DNA of 8,939 nucleotides, taken from positions 1-8,939 of the forward strand of contig JAEZLB010000068.1 of NCBI GenBank assembly GCA_023435945.1, written 5' to 3'. This stretch comes from Pseudomonadota bacterium (lineage in GTDB: Bacteria; Pseudomonadota; Gammaproteobacteria; Burkholderiales; Burkholderiaceae_D). The translations under genes and the position numbers were made by a program. The notes under the pieces were generated by a model that saw only the letters and a list, made by a program, of their open reading frames with translations, had not been told where the DNA came from and made no database searches. How positions within the stretch are numbered: the first letter of the stretch is position 1; the number at the start of each line of letters is the position of its first letter. Of the stretch, positions 1-7,007 are shown in pieces.

Positions 1-2
1 GC

Positions 3-548
3 TATTACTACAGCGAACCGCATCTGCAAGTAACGGGTACGATTACACGCGAGGGGAAACCCGTCAGGGTAACTGGCAGCGCCTGGCTGGATCATGAATG
101 GTCGACGACGGTGCTGGATGAGCGTGCAGTGGGCTGGGACTGGATAGGCATCAATCTCGATGGCGGCGCGGCACTCACCGCCTTTCGCATACGCGGCAAG
201 GATGGCAGCCAGTTGTGGTCCTATGCGAGTGTGCGTGAAGCAAATGGCCGCATCACCCAGTATGCGCCTGAACAGATACGCTTCATTCCTCACAGGAACT
301 GGCGCTCGCCGCGCACACAGGCGGAATATCCTGTGGAGATGACGGTGGAAGTCAGTGATGAAAACGGCGTCACGCAGTGGCGGCTGATTCCGCTGCAGGA
401 TGACCAGGAACTGGATTCGCGTTCATCCACCGGTGCGGTCTACTGGGAAGGCGCTGTCACCGTGCAACGCAACGGCGAAACGAACGCAGCAACCGTGGGG
501 CGCGGCTATCGGGAGATGACCGGCTACGTATCCGCCTTGAGACTTTGA
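3..548 (+). CDS. AttH/CrtC-type lipocalin-like protein, C-terminal half (5' end outside window)
   Basis: The open frame enters from the left edge and ends at TGA 546-548, leaving 181 residues. It carries the family hallmark W-L-D-H-E-W-S at 84-104, then G-W-D-W-I-G-I, and near the C-terminus Y-W-E-G-A-V followed by G-R-G-Y-R-E-M-T-G-Y. These are the conserved patches of the hydroxyneurosporene synthase (CrtC)/AttH lipocalin-like family. Members are usually about 340-380 residues, so roughly half is missing. Characterised CrtC enzymes hydrate carotenoids, but most bacterial AttH-like proteins are exported or envelope proteins of unknown function, often encoded with ABC transporter genes. No carotenoid gene is visible, so I do not infer carotenoid hydratase activity. 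The gene ends 15 bases before the ABC exporter and probably shares its transcript. The GTG at 111 is internal, because the motif-bearing frame is open upstream of it. Confidence 0.85.
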   Translation, partial: YYYSEPHLQVTGTITREGKPVRVTGSAWLDHEWSTTVLDERAVGWDWIGINLDGGAALTAFRIRGKDGSQLWSYASVREANGRITQYAPEQIRFIPHRNWRSPRTQAEYPVEMTVEVSDENGVTQWRLIPLQDDQELDSRSSTGAVYWEGAVTVQRNGETNAATVGRGYREMTGYVSALRL

Positions 549-563
549 ATGAATTGAATTGAC

Positions 564-2351
564 ATGAACGAACCTAGACGGGACGCTGGCAAAGGCAGCC
601 TTGCCACCCTGACCAAACTGCTGCCTTTCATGGCTCCCTACAAGCGACAGTTCGTACTGGCCGGCATCGCGCTGCTGATCGCCGCTGCTGCAACGCTGGC
701 CATTCCCTACGCCTTCCGGCAACTGCTGGACATGGGATTCGGCTCCGAAGCAGCGATGCATCCCAATCAGGTCAATGGCTATTTCGTAGCGCTTTTCGGG
801 GTCGCCACGGTCCTCGGCATTGCCACAGCAGCGCGTTTCTACATGGTGTCCTGGCTCGGTGAACGCGTGACCGCCGACCTGCGCGATGCCGTATATGCGC
901 ATGTCGTGACACAAAGCCCGCAATTCTTCGAGACTACCCGCACCGGCGAAGTACTGTCACGCCTGACCACCGACACGACGCTGATCCAGACCGTCGTGGG
1001 CACCAGCATTTCCCTTGCACTGCGCAACCTGCTGTTGTTCATCGGCGGCCTGGTCATGCTGTTCGTAACCAGCGTGCAATTATCTTCGTTGATCCTGCTG
1101 ACGCTGCTGGTGGTCGTTCTGCCCATCGTCTGGTTCGGACGGCGGGTGCGCAAATTATCGCGCGCATCGCAGGACCGGATTGCCGACACCTCTGCACTGG
1201 CTGGGGAAATCCTGAATGCGATGCCCACAGTGCAATCCTTTGCGCGTGAGGAATACGAAGCGAAACGTTATTCCGATACCGTGCAAGGAGCGTTCCGCAC
1301 GGCACTGAAGCGCATACAGGCGCGGGCATTACTGACCTTGCTGGCCATCGTCCTGGTATTCGGCGCCGTCGTTTTCGTGTTGTGGCTGGGCACGCAGGCG
1401 GTGCTGGACGGCAGCATGACTGTGGGGGAACTCGGCCAGTTCATCCTGTATGCAGTGATGGTAGCGGGCGCCATCGGCGCGCTTTCTGAAGTCTTCGGCG
1501 AAGCGCAACGAGCCGCCGGTGCGCTGGAAAGATTGCTGGAACTGTTGTCAGAACAATCGCCCGTCATGTCGCCCCTCGTGCCCAAGGCATTGCCACCCCG
1601 TATTGATACAGGCGCCAGCGCGAGTCTGAGCGAGGTGAGCTTTCACTACCCCTCGCGGCCGCAGGTCAATTCAATTACGTCGTTAACGCTGGATGTACGG
1701 CCGGGCGAAACAGTGGCAATCGTTGGCCCCTCGGGGGCTGGCAAGACCACGCTGTTCCAGTTGCTGCTGCGCTTCTACGATCCGCAGCAGGGACGCATCC
1801 TACTGGATGGCGTGGACATCCGCGAGCTGGCACTGAGCGATCTGCGCACGCGTATCGGCATCGTGCCGCAGGATACACAGATCTTTTCCGCCGATGCGAT
1901 GACCAATATCCGTTATGGACGGCTGGATGCCAGCGATGACGAAGTGGTGCGTGCGGCGAAAATGGCCGCTGCCCACGAATTCCTGGAACGCCTGCCGCAG
2001 GGCTATCAAACCTTCCTGGGCGAGCGCGGCGTACGCCTGTCAGGCGGGCAGCGCCAGCGCATCGCGATTGCGCGTGCCCTGCTGAAAAATCCACCGCTGC
2101 TCTTGCTGGACGAGGCGACCAGCGCACTTGATGCCGAATCCGAGCGCCTGGTTCAGCAGGCCTTGGAAGCGGCAATGGTGAACCGGACTACGCTGGTCAT
2201 CGCACACCGCCTGGCTACCGTGCAGCGTGCCGATCGCATCATCGTGATGGAACATGGCCGCATCGTGGAAGCGGGCACTCACGCGTCGCTGGTTGCGCAG
2301 GGTGGCTTGTACGCCAGCCTGGCGGCGCTACAGTTTGGGCAAGTAAGCTAA
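564..2351 (+). CDS. MsbA-related ABC exporter half-transporter (fused permease and ATPase)
   Basis: This 595-residue protein joins an ABC exporter membrane domain (about residues 25-325, several hydrophobic helices) to an ATPase domain (about 350-590). Every nucleotide-binding motif is intact: Walker A GPSGAGKT at 388-395, Q-loop Q436, signature LSGGQ at 492-496, Walker B with D516 and catalytic E517, and the H-loop histidine H548. It should therefore be an active homodimeric exporter in the inner membrane. The full sequence resembles the MsbA-related permease/ATP-binding subfamily more than MsbA itself. Lipid A, peptide or drug substrates are all possible and the sequence does not decide. 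The start at ATG 564 gives a normal N-terminus, but no clear Shine-Dalgarno precedes it. With only 15 bases after the AttH-like stop, translational coupling is likely. Confidence 0.93.
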   Translation: MNEPRRDAGKGSLATLTKLLPFMAPYKRQFVLAGIALLIAAAATLAIPYAFRQLLDMGFGSEAAMHPNQVNGYFVALFGVATVLGIATAARFYMVSWLGERVTADLRDAVYAHVVTQSPQFFETTRTGEVLSRLTTDTTLIQTVVGTSISLALRNLLLFIGGLVMLFVTSVQLSSLILLTLLVVVLPIVWFGRRVRKLSRASQDRIADTSALAGEILNAMPTVQSFAREEYEAKRYSDTVQGAFRTALKRIQARALLTLLAIVLVFGAVVFVLWLGTQAVLDGSMTVGELGQFILYAVMVAGAIGALSEVFGEAQRAAGALERLLELLSEQSPVMSPLVPKALPPRIDTGASASLSEVSFHYPSRPQVNSITSLTLDVRPGETVAIVGPSGAGKTTLFQLLLRFYDPQQGRILLDGVDIRELALSDLRTRIGIVPQDTQIFSADAMTNIRYGRLDASDDEVVRAAKMAAAHEFLERLPQGYQTFLGERGVRLSGGQRQRIAIARALLKNPPLLLLDEATSALDAESERLVQQALEAAMVNRTTLVIAHRLATVQRADRIIVMEHGRIVEAGTHASLVAQGGLYASLAALQFGQVS

Positions 2352-2357
2352 AATAGC

Positions 2358-2373
2358 GCGTCCTTCCGGACGC
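2358..2373. other. Short perfect hairpin between the ABC exporter and thyA
   Basis: GCGTCC and GGACGC form a 6-bp stem around the loop TTCC, seven bases after the exporter stop codon. No T-run follows on the + strand. On the - strand the stem is followed by a short T-rich stretch (GCTATTTT), but no - strand gene is visible to terminate. It may slow or partly end transcription, or stabilise the exporter mRNA, but the role is unproven. Confidence 0.3.
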
Positions 2374-2423
2374 TACCGCATCCCAAAGGCCTGTACCCCA
2401 TCCAGCAAACTCCAAAGACTGCA

Positions 2424-3398
2424 ATGAAACAATATCTCGACCTCGTACGCACCATCCTCGATACCGGCAGCTGGCAGGATAACCGCACCGGCATCCGGAC
2501 GATCAGCATACCGGGGGCAATGATGCGTTTCGATTTGCAGAAGGACGGTTTTCCGGCAGTGACCACCAAGCGCCTCGCATTCAAATCGGTAGTGGGCGAA
2601 CTTTGCGGTTTCCTGCGCGCTTCACGCAGCGCAGCTGATTTCCGTGCGCTGGGCTGCAAAGTGTGGGACCAGAATGCCAATGAGAATGCCGAGTGGCTGG
2701 CCAACCCTTACCGCTTGGGTGAAGATGACCTCGGTGCCGTATACGGGGTGCAATGGCGCCAGTGGCCGGCTTACAAGCTGCTTGATGCAGACAGCACTGC
2801 GCAGCTGGAAGATGCACAGCGCCGCGGCTTCCGCATCGTGTCGCAACTCAAGGATGAAGGAAAAGACAAGGTATTGTTGTACAAGGCCATCGACCAGTTG
2901 CGCGATTGCCTGGATACCATCCTCAAGAATCCGGGCAGCCGCCGCATTCTCTTCCACGGCTGGAATTGTGCAGAACTGGATGCCATAGCCTTGCCGGCAT
3001 GCCATCTCCTGTACCAGTTCATTCCCAACCCTGCCACCAAGGAAATTTCGCTGTGCCTGTATATCCGCAGCAATGATATCGGCCTGGGTGCGCCTTTTAA
3101 TCTTGCTGAAGGCGCAGCGCTGCTGCACCTGGTAGGCCGGCTGACCGGTTATACGCCGCGCTGGTTCACCTACTTCATCGGCGATGCGCATATCTACGAG
3201 AATCATCTCGACATGCTGAATGAGCAACTCCAGCGCGATCCTTATCCGGCCCCCAGGCTGGTGATCTCGGACCGCGTGCCTGATTATGCAAAAACTGGCA
3301 AGTACGAACCGGAATGGCTGGAAAAGATCGAACCTTCCGACTTTTCGCTGGAAAACTACCAGCACCATGCGCCACTGACAGCACCGATGGCGGTGTAA
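2424..3398 (+). CDS. thyA: Thymidylate synthase
   Basis: ThyA converts dUMP to dTMP in the cytoplasm, using 5,10-methylenetetrahydrofolate as both carbon donor and reductant. The 324-residue protein has all key residues, aligned by eye to E. coli ThyA: phosphate-binding R21 and R173/R174, catalytic nucleophile C193 in [11 protein letters not shown]218 and N226 (in RSND and PFNLAEG) for folate and uracil recognition, H256 and Y258 in DAHIYENH for the sugar, and the closing C-terminus APMAV. It is about 60 residues longer than E. coli ThyA. Nearly all the extra length is a charged insertion after VYGVQWRQW (about residues 113-158), as in other long-form enzymes such as Lactobacillus casei ThyA. 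The start at ATG 2424 matches the family N-terminus MKQYLDLVR, but the ribosome-binding site is weak. The frequent partner folA is not next to it. Confidence 0.97.
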   Translation: MKQYLDLVRTILDTGSWQDNRTGIRTISIPGAMMRFDLQKDGFPAVTTKRLAFKSVVGELCGFLRASRSAADFRALGCKVWDQNANENAEWLANPYRLGEDDLGAVYGVQWRQWPAYKLLDADSTAQLEDAQRRGFRIVSQLKDEGKDKVLLYKAIDQLRDCLDTILKNPGSRRILFHGWNCAELDAIALPACHLLYQFIPNPATKEISLCLYIRSNDIGLGAPFNLAEGAALLHLVGRLTGYTPRWFTYFIGDAHIYENHLDMLNEQLQRDPYPAPRLVISDRVPDYAKTGKYEPEWLEKIEPSDFSLENYQHHAPLTAPMAV

Positions 3399-3437
3399 AG
3401 TTCCGCGCTGCTGTCTCGTTCTCTCGCTCTTTCCTAT

Positions 3438-3486
3438 CGCTGATGGCTACCGGCATCGGGCGGGCAACCATCAGCGTACGCCATCA
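3438..3486. other. Overlapping alternative hairpins downstream of thyA
   Basis: CGCTGATGG (3438-3446) is perfectly complementary to CCATCAGCG (3468-3476), giving a 9-bp stem with a 21-base loop that contains a small CCG/CGG stem. Part of the same left arm, TGATGGC (3441-3447), also pairs perfectly with GCCATCA (3480-3486). The two folds exclude each other. No T-run follows, so it is not a standard intrinsic terminator. It could be a 3'-end stabiliser, a rho-related pause or a protein-binding site. The rest of the 3399-3596 gap shows no gene and no convincing promoter. Confidence 0.4.
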
Positions 3487-3586
3487 ATAACATGTCTCGG
3501 CCATATTGGCGCCCTCGATAGCACTACTTGAGCCGAGTCAAACCATTCGAGTCTGCGCTTCTTAGCATGAAGGCACACCTTTTACC

Positions 3587-3591
3587 GGGAG
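3587..3591 (+). promoter_or_regulatory. Ribosome binding site that fixes the lipoprotein start
   Basis: GGGAG lies five bases before ATG 3597. Two in-frame upstream starts (TTG 3528 and ATG 3567) lack a comparable site and would put extra residues ahead of an otherwise perfect lipoprotein signal. This site decides for 3597. Confidence 0.7.
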
Positions 3592-3596
3592 CTTTC

Positions 3597-3893
3597 ATGA
3601 AATCCTCTGCCCTACTCACTCCTCTCGTCTTGACTGCATCCGCCCTGCTCCTGTCTGGTTGCATGCACCATCATGGATATGAAGATCGCTATCCTGATGC
3701 GAATGCCGCTACTCATCGTGGATACATGCATCACGACAACCCCAGGAACCAGGCAGCCATGTGCGAGGAATACAGCAAGATGACTCCGGAAGAACGAAGA
3801 GCCCGCATGACTGCGCATCACGGACAGATGTCACAGGAGATGCTGCAACAGCATGAGAGAAGACTGCAAGAGGGGTGTGCGCTGAAAAATTAA
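3597..3893 (+). CDS. Small His/Met-rich lipoprotein of unknown function
   Basis: The 98-residue product begins with a positively charged tip, a hydrophobic stretch and the lipobox L-S-G-C with the lipidated cysteine at 22, so it should be processed by signal peptidase II and anchored in the envelope. Residue 23 is Met rather than Asp, so the usual Lol inner-membrane retention signal is absent and outer-membrane sorting is expected. The 77-residue mature part holds 9 His and 7 Met, including CMHHHG near the N-terminus, MHHD and AHHG, plus two more cysteines (CEEY and GCAL). Its C-terminal half is charged and probably helical, beginning MTPEERRARM. The composition suggests metal (Cu, Ni or Zn) binding, but this is inference and I recognise no named family. 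The following gene starts 135 bases later on the same strand, or 78 bases later if its alternative GTG start is used. Confidence 0.8.
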   Translation: MKSSALLTPLVLTASALLLSGCMHHHGYEDRYPDANAATHRGYMHHDNPRNQAAMCEEYSKMTPEERRARMTAHHGQMSQEMLQQHERRLQEGCALKN

Positions 3894-3940
3894 GGCAAAT
3901 CCTTTCAGGCTTTTCTTACTGTCGGCCAGATCCTTCCTGC

Positions 3941-3968
3941 CCCTCCTGCAGCTCTGTGACTGGGAGGG
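3941..3968 (+). promoter_or_regulatory. Hairpin covering a Shine-Dalgarno-like site upstream of the GGDEF-EAL gene
   Basis: CCCTCC (3941-3946) and CAG (3949-3951) pair with CTG (3960-3962) and GGAGGG (3963-3968), giving nine base pairs with a two-base bulge and an eight-base loop. The right arm is the only strong purine-rich ribosome-binding sequence in this leader, four bases before a possible GTG start at 3972. No T-run follows, so an intrinsic terminator is unlikely. If GTG 3972 is used, the fold would hide its ribosome site. If ATG 4029 is the start, it is only a leader structure. Confidence 0.35.
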
Positions 3969-4028
3969 CCGGTGCGAAGGAACTTATATCAGAAGGGTTA
4001 CTCCATCAGCAATATAGGTTTCCTGGCC

Positions 4029-6743
4029 ATGAAAAGCCTCCGCCGCATTCGCAAAATAACACCGCAGGCGCTATCCAGTGTTAGGGAGTGGCTTTTATTG
4101 CTGATATGGCCGGCACTCGGTCTCATTATCGTTGGCCTCATAACAAGCGCCGCCTCCTCTCAGGCCAAACAGCTCATCAAAGATGGTGAGCAGATGGTCC
4201 AGAGCAAGACCCATTCGCTCACTAATTCATATGCCCAGCAATTGATGGTCATGGTCGAGCAAATCGACCAGATCACTTTGCGCATGAAGAATGAATGGGA
4301 GAATTCCAAAACCTCCGTGAATCTGGAGCAGGTCAGGGACCTGGGACTTTTTCCGCAAAGCCCGCTGCTATACGCATCCATCTTCGATGGTGCCGGCACC
4401 CTTATTACCAGCACCCTGCTTGAAGGCAGTGGTCATGTCAACGCTTCCGACTTTTCCTTCTTCAAGATACATCAGGAAAATTGCTGCCTGGGCCTGACGA
4501 TTACTTCCCCTACTCTGGGCAGACGAGTAAATGGACGCCTTCCCATCCATTTTGCGCGGCGCCTCGATCAGATCGACGGCTCTTTTGGCGGTGTTGCCGT
4601 CGTTTCGGTAGACCCTTTTTATCTTGCCGCTTTTCAGGAAACCGCCATTATTGGCGAAAAGGATTTCATTACCCTGAATACGCAATCCGGAGCCGCATTA
4701 ACCAGCAAGGTTGGCGTCAAAACAGAGAATACGCCCATGTTTTATGCTGCGACGCCACACTTTGCGACCCGGGAAGGGAGCCGACTGGAAAACGGCAACC
4801 GCTTTAACGATCACGAAGATCGCTACGTTGCCTGGAAAAAAGTCGGCGACTACCCGCTGTATGCCGTCACCGGACTTTCAATTGACGATGCGATGCTACC
4901 TTATCGCACCCAGGCCTCGGCGCAGCTCAACACGGCAATCGCACAAGGCATACTGATCATGGCCTTTTCGCTGGCGGGCACTGTGCTCACGGCCTTTCTT
5001 TTCAGGCGTAACCGGCATGCGGAAAAAACGCAGAGCACCTATCGCTTGACCACCGATGCAGCGAAGGAAGGTTTTTATGTATTAAGGCCTATCCAAGAAC
5101 GCCAGGGAGAAATCAAGGATTTTGAGATAGTGGACTGTAATAACCATGCAGCAGAATTGCTGGGTAAGACACGCCAGGATTTGCTGCATATGAAAATTCA
5201 TGATTTCCCTCCTCCCATCAACGAGGATATGCTGGCGCTATTCAGCTCGGCCTACCAACGCGGCATGGTGGAGGAAGAAGTACGTGTCTCGCCGCGCAGC
5301 CCCTTGCGTGCAAAGTGGATCTACCGGCGTATGATTCGCTCCGAACTGGGACTGGCGGTGACCATACGGGACATCTCTGAGGAAAAAATCCATGAACAGG
5401 CACTGGCTGACTTAGCCAATACCGACACGCTGACCCGGCTTCCCAACCGGAACTGGCTCCAGGGTTTCCTGCCTGATGCACTCAGGCATGCCGCATATGG
5501 AACCGGCTACCTGGCGCTGTTATTCATCGATCTCGACAACTTCAAGAATATCAACGACACACTGGGACATGATGCGGGCGACGAACTGCTGGTTCAGGCA
5601 TCGCATCGACTGAAGGAAGCAGTGCGTGCCAGTGACCATGTGGCACGACTGGGGGGCGATGAGTTCGTGGTGGTACTAGAACACCTTGAAACCGAAGAAG
5701 ACATAGCGCTGGTAGCCAATACCATTGTGCAAACCATAGCCAAGCCATTTGCGCTGAAAACAGGAACCGGCAACGCCATCAATGCCTCCATAGGAATCAG
5801 CATCTATCCCAAGGATGGCGTAGACAGCGAAACCCTGCTGAAGCACGCGGATATTGCCATGTACGCAGCCAAAGCCGCTGGCAAGGGACGGTATGCCTTT
5901 TATCATCCTCAACTGTCCGATTCCCTGCTGCATCGCCTAAGCAAGGAACACGCATTAAAGGAGGCCGTGGAAAGACAGGAGTTTGTTGTTCTTTATCAGC
6001 CGCGTGTGGATACTGAAACGGGGCGGATTGCCAGCATGGAAGCTTTGGCACGATGGCAACGCCCCGGGCACGGCACGATCGCTCCCGACAATTTCATCGA
6101 CACGGCAGAGGATCTGGGACTGATTATTCAGATCGGTGAATCCATCATCGAACAGGTATGCAAGCAAATCGCGGACTGGAAAGCGCAAGGACTGGATATC
6201 GTACCGGTCTCCATCAACATTTCTCCCAAACAGCTTAAGTCGGGTACGGTCAGCGCTTTCCTCAAGGACGCCTTGCAGCGCTATCAGATCGAGCCTTATT
6301 TCATCGAAGCCGAGCTAACCGAATCGGCGGTCATCGATAACAGCGCGATTGTGGAAAACGAACTCACTGCCTTGCGCAACAGTGGCATCAAGCTGATGAT
6401 CGACGATTTCGGAACCGGCTACTCCTCCATGGCACAGCTATATCGGCTGGACGTGGATGCCCTAAAAATCGACCGAGGATTCATCAAGGCCCTGACTTAT
6501 GGCAACGAAGGTCAGCAGCTGTTCCGCGCCATAGGCACCATGGCCGATGCGCTGGACATGGATGTAGTGGCTGAGGGTGTCGAAACCATGGAAGAGTTCC
6601 AGGTACTGCGAACCATGCATTGCAATGAAATCCAGGGATTCCTTATTTCGGAACCTGTGGAAGCGAGCAAAATGAGTGAGCTGCTACGCAGGCGCTTCCT
6701 TCTTCCTGTTGAGCCCGCAGTAGAAAAGAACGTCAGCGCGTAA
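4029..6743 (+). CDS. Membrane-bound Cache-PAS-GGDEF-EAL cyclic-di-GMP enzyme
   Basis: Counted from ATG 4029 the protein has 904 residues: TM1 (about 21-42), a periplasmic Cache/PDC-type sensor (about 50-300), TM2 (303-325), PAS (about 336-450), GGDEF (465-620) and EAL (640-890). The cyclase signature GGDEF is intact at 542-546, with inhibitory I-site RASD at 533-536. The phosphodiesterase side keeps EALAR (671-675), NISPKQL, the E of ELTES, DDFGTGYSS (from 792), KID, AEGVET and QGFLISEP. Both synthesis (2 GTP to c-di-GMP) and hydrolysis to pGpG therefore look chemically possible. The sensor half includes F-A-R-R-L...DGSFGGVAVVSVDP, typical of Cache sensors in such proteins, and an unusual Cys-Cys pair at 152-153. 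The start is uncertain: GTG 3972 adds 19 residues and has a better but occluded ribosome site, while the added codons are rare ones (CGA, AGG, TTA, ATA), so I favour 4029. Confidence 0.95.
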   Translation: MKSLRRIRKITPQALSSVREWLLLLIWPALGLIIVGLITSAASSQAKQLIKDGEQMVQSKTHSLTNSYAQQLMVMVEQIDQITLRMKNEWENSKTSVNLEQVRDLGLFPQSPLLYASIFDGAGTLITSTLLEGSGHVNASDFSFFKIHQENCCLGLTITSPTLGRRVNGRLPIHFARRLDQIDGSFGGVAVVSVDPFYLAAFQETAIIGEKDFITLNTQSGAALTSKVGVKTENTPMFYAATPHFATREGSRLENGNRFNDHEDRYVAWKKVGDYPLYAVTGLSIDDAMLPYRTQASAQLNTAIAQGILIMAFSLAGTVLTAFLFRRNRHAEKTQSTYRLTTDAAKEGFYVLRPIQERQGEIKDFEIVDCNNHAAELLGKTRQDLLHMKIHDFPPPINEDMLALFSSAYQRGMVEEEVRVSPRSPLRAKWIYRRMIRSELGLAVTIRDISEEKIHEQALADLANTDTLTRLPNRNWLQGFLPDALRHAAYGTGYLALLFIDLDNFKNINDTLGHDAGDELLVQASHRLKEAVRASDHVARLGGDEFVVVLEHLETEEDIALVANTIVQTIAKPFALKTGTGNAINASIGISIYPKDGVDSETLLKHADIAMYAAKAAGKGRYAFYHPQLSDSLLHRLSKEHALKEAVERQEFVVLYQPRVDTETGRIASMEALARWQRPGHGTIAPDNFIDTAEDLGLIIQIGESIIEQVCKQIADWKAQGLDIVPVSINISPKQLKSGTVSAFLKDALQRYQIEPYFIEAELTESAVIDNSAIVENELTALRNSGIKLMIDDFGTGYSSMAQLYRLDVDALKIDRGFIKALTYGNEGQQLFRAIGTMADALDMDVVAEGVETMEEFQVLRTMHCNEIQGFLISEPVEASKMSELLRRRFLLPVEPAVEKNVSA

Positions 6744-6808
6744 ACCAAGGACTGTTCCCCTAAGCAGGAACCAGCAAGGCTGCTCCCCCTACCCTTTTCG
6801 GAACAAGA

Positions 6809-6826
6809 GCCACTTGTGCCACTTGT
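6809..6826 (+). repeat. Tandem 9-bp direct repeat
   Basis: GCCACTTGT occurs twice head to tail (6809-6817 and 6818-6826), 65 bases after the GGDEF-EAL stop. The second copy also forms the left arm of the downstream stem-loop. It could be replication slippage or a paired protein-binding site. Confidence 0.5.
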
Positions 6827-6890
6827 TGAGAGAATCCTCCTCCCTTGTTGGATTCTTCGCACTCAAGTGTGGCATATACCGCCACAGAGT
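6818..6890. other. Two competing stem-loops between the GGDEF-EAL and solute-binding protein genes
   Basis: Stem A pairs AGAATCC (6831-6837) with GGATTCT (6850-6856), and further out CACTTG (6820-6825) with CAAGTG (6864-6869). Stem B pairs ACTC (6861-6864) and TGTGGC (6868-6873) with GCCACA (6881-6886) and GAGT (6887-6890), with a three-base bulge and a seven-base loop. The outer part of A and all of B share 6861-6873, so they compete. Neither is followed by a proper T-run. The likely role is the 3' end of the upstream mRNA or a regulatory site just before the next promoter. The remainder of 6744-7007 holds no gene. Confidence 0.4.
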
Positions 6891-6901
6891 CGCCATAAAT
6901 C

Positions 6902-6930
6902 TTGTTACGAAGCAAAGATTGGCCTAAATT
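6902..6930 (+). promoter_or_regulatory. Candidate sigma70 promoter of the solute-binding protein gene
   Basis: A -35-like TTGTTA (6902-6907) and a -10-like TAAATT (6925-6930) are separated by 17 bases, the ideal spacing. Each hexamer matches the consensus at four of six positions. Transcription would begin near 6937, leaving a leader of about 70 bases. This supports separate expression from the upstream gene. It is a pattern match only. Confidence 0.4.
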
Positions 6931-6995
6931 CCCATAGACGAGAAGGCTTAAAGGTCACGCAGTAGCGCTGCCGAGAATTATTCGAATCACTATTC

Positions 6996-7001
6996 GGGGA
7001 G
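6996..7001 (+). promoter_or_regulatory. Ribosome binding site that fixes the solute-binding protein start
   Basis: GGGGAG ends six bases before ATG 7008, an ideal distance, and directly abuts the in-frame ATG 7002, which is too close. This favours 7008 as the true start, shortening the longest frame by two residues. Confidence 0.65.
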
Positions 7002-7007
7002 ATGGGA

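Noticed and set aside
423..923. A 166-residue - strand frame across the AttH-like/ABC junction
   Set aside because: It overlaps two well-supported + strand genes and shows no domain or ribosome site.
2358..2373. Hairpin before thyA as an intrinsic terminator of the ABC gene
   Set aside because: The stem is only six pairs and no T-run follows on the + strand.
2622..3368. A 248-residue open frame on the - strand
   Set aside because: It lies fully inside thyA, whose catalytic motifs are all intact. The antisense frame shows no recognisable domain and is a GC-driven shadow.
3528..3596. N-terminal extension of the lipoprotein from TTG 3528 or ATG 3567
   Set aside because: It would bury the lipoprotein signal behind 10-23 extra residues; ATG 3597 has a good ribosome site and a perfect signal.
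7002..7007. ATG 7002 as start of the solute-binding protein
   Set aside because: The GGGGAG ribosome site directly abuts it, leaving no spacer; ATG 7008 has an ideal six-base spacer.
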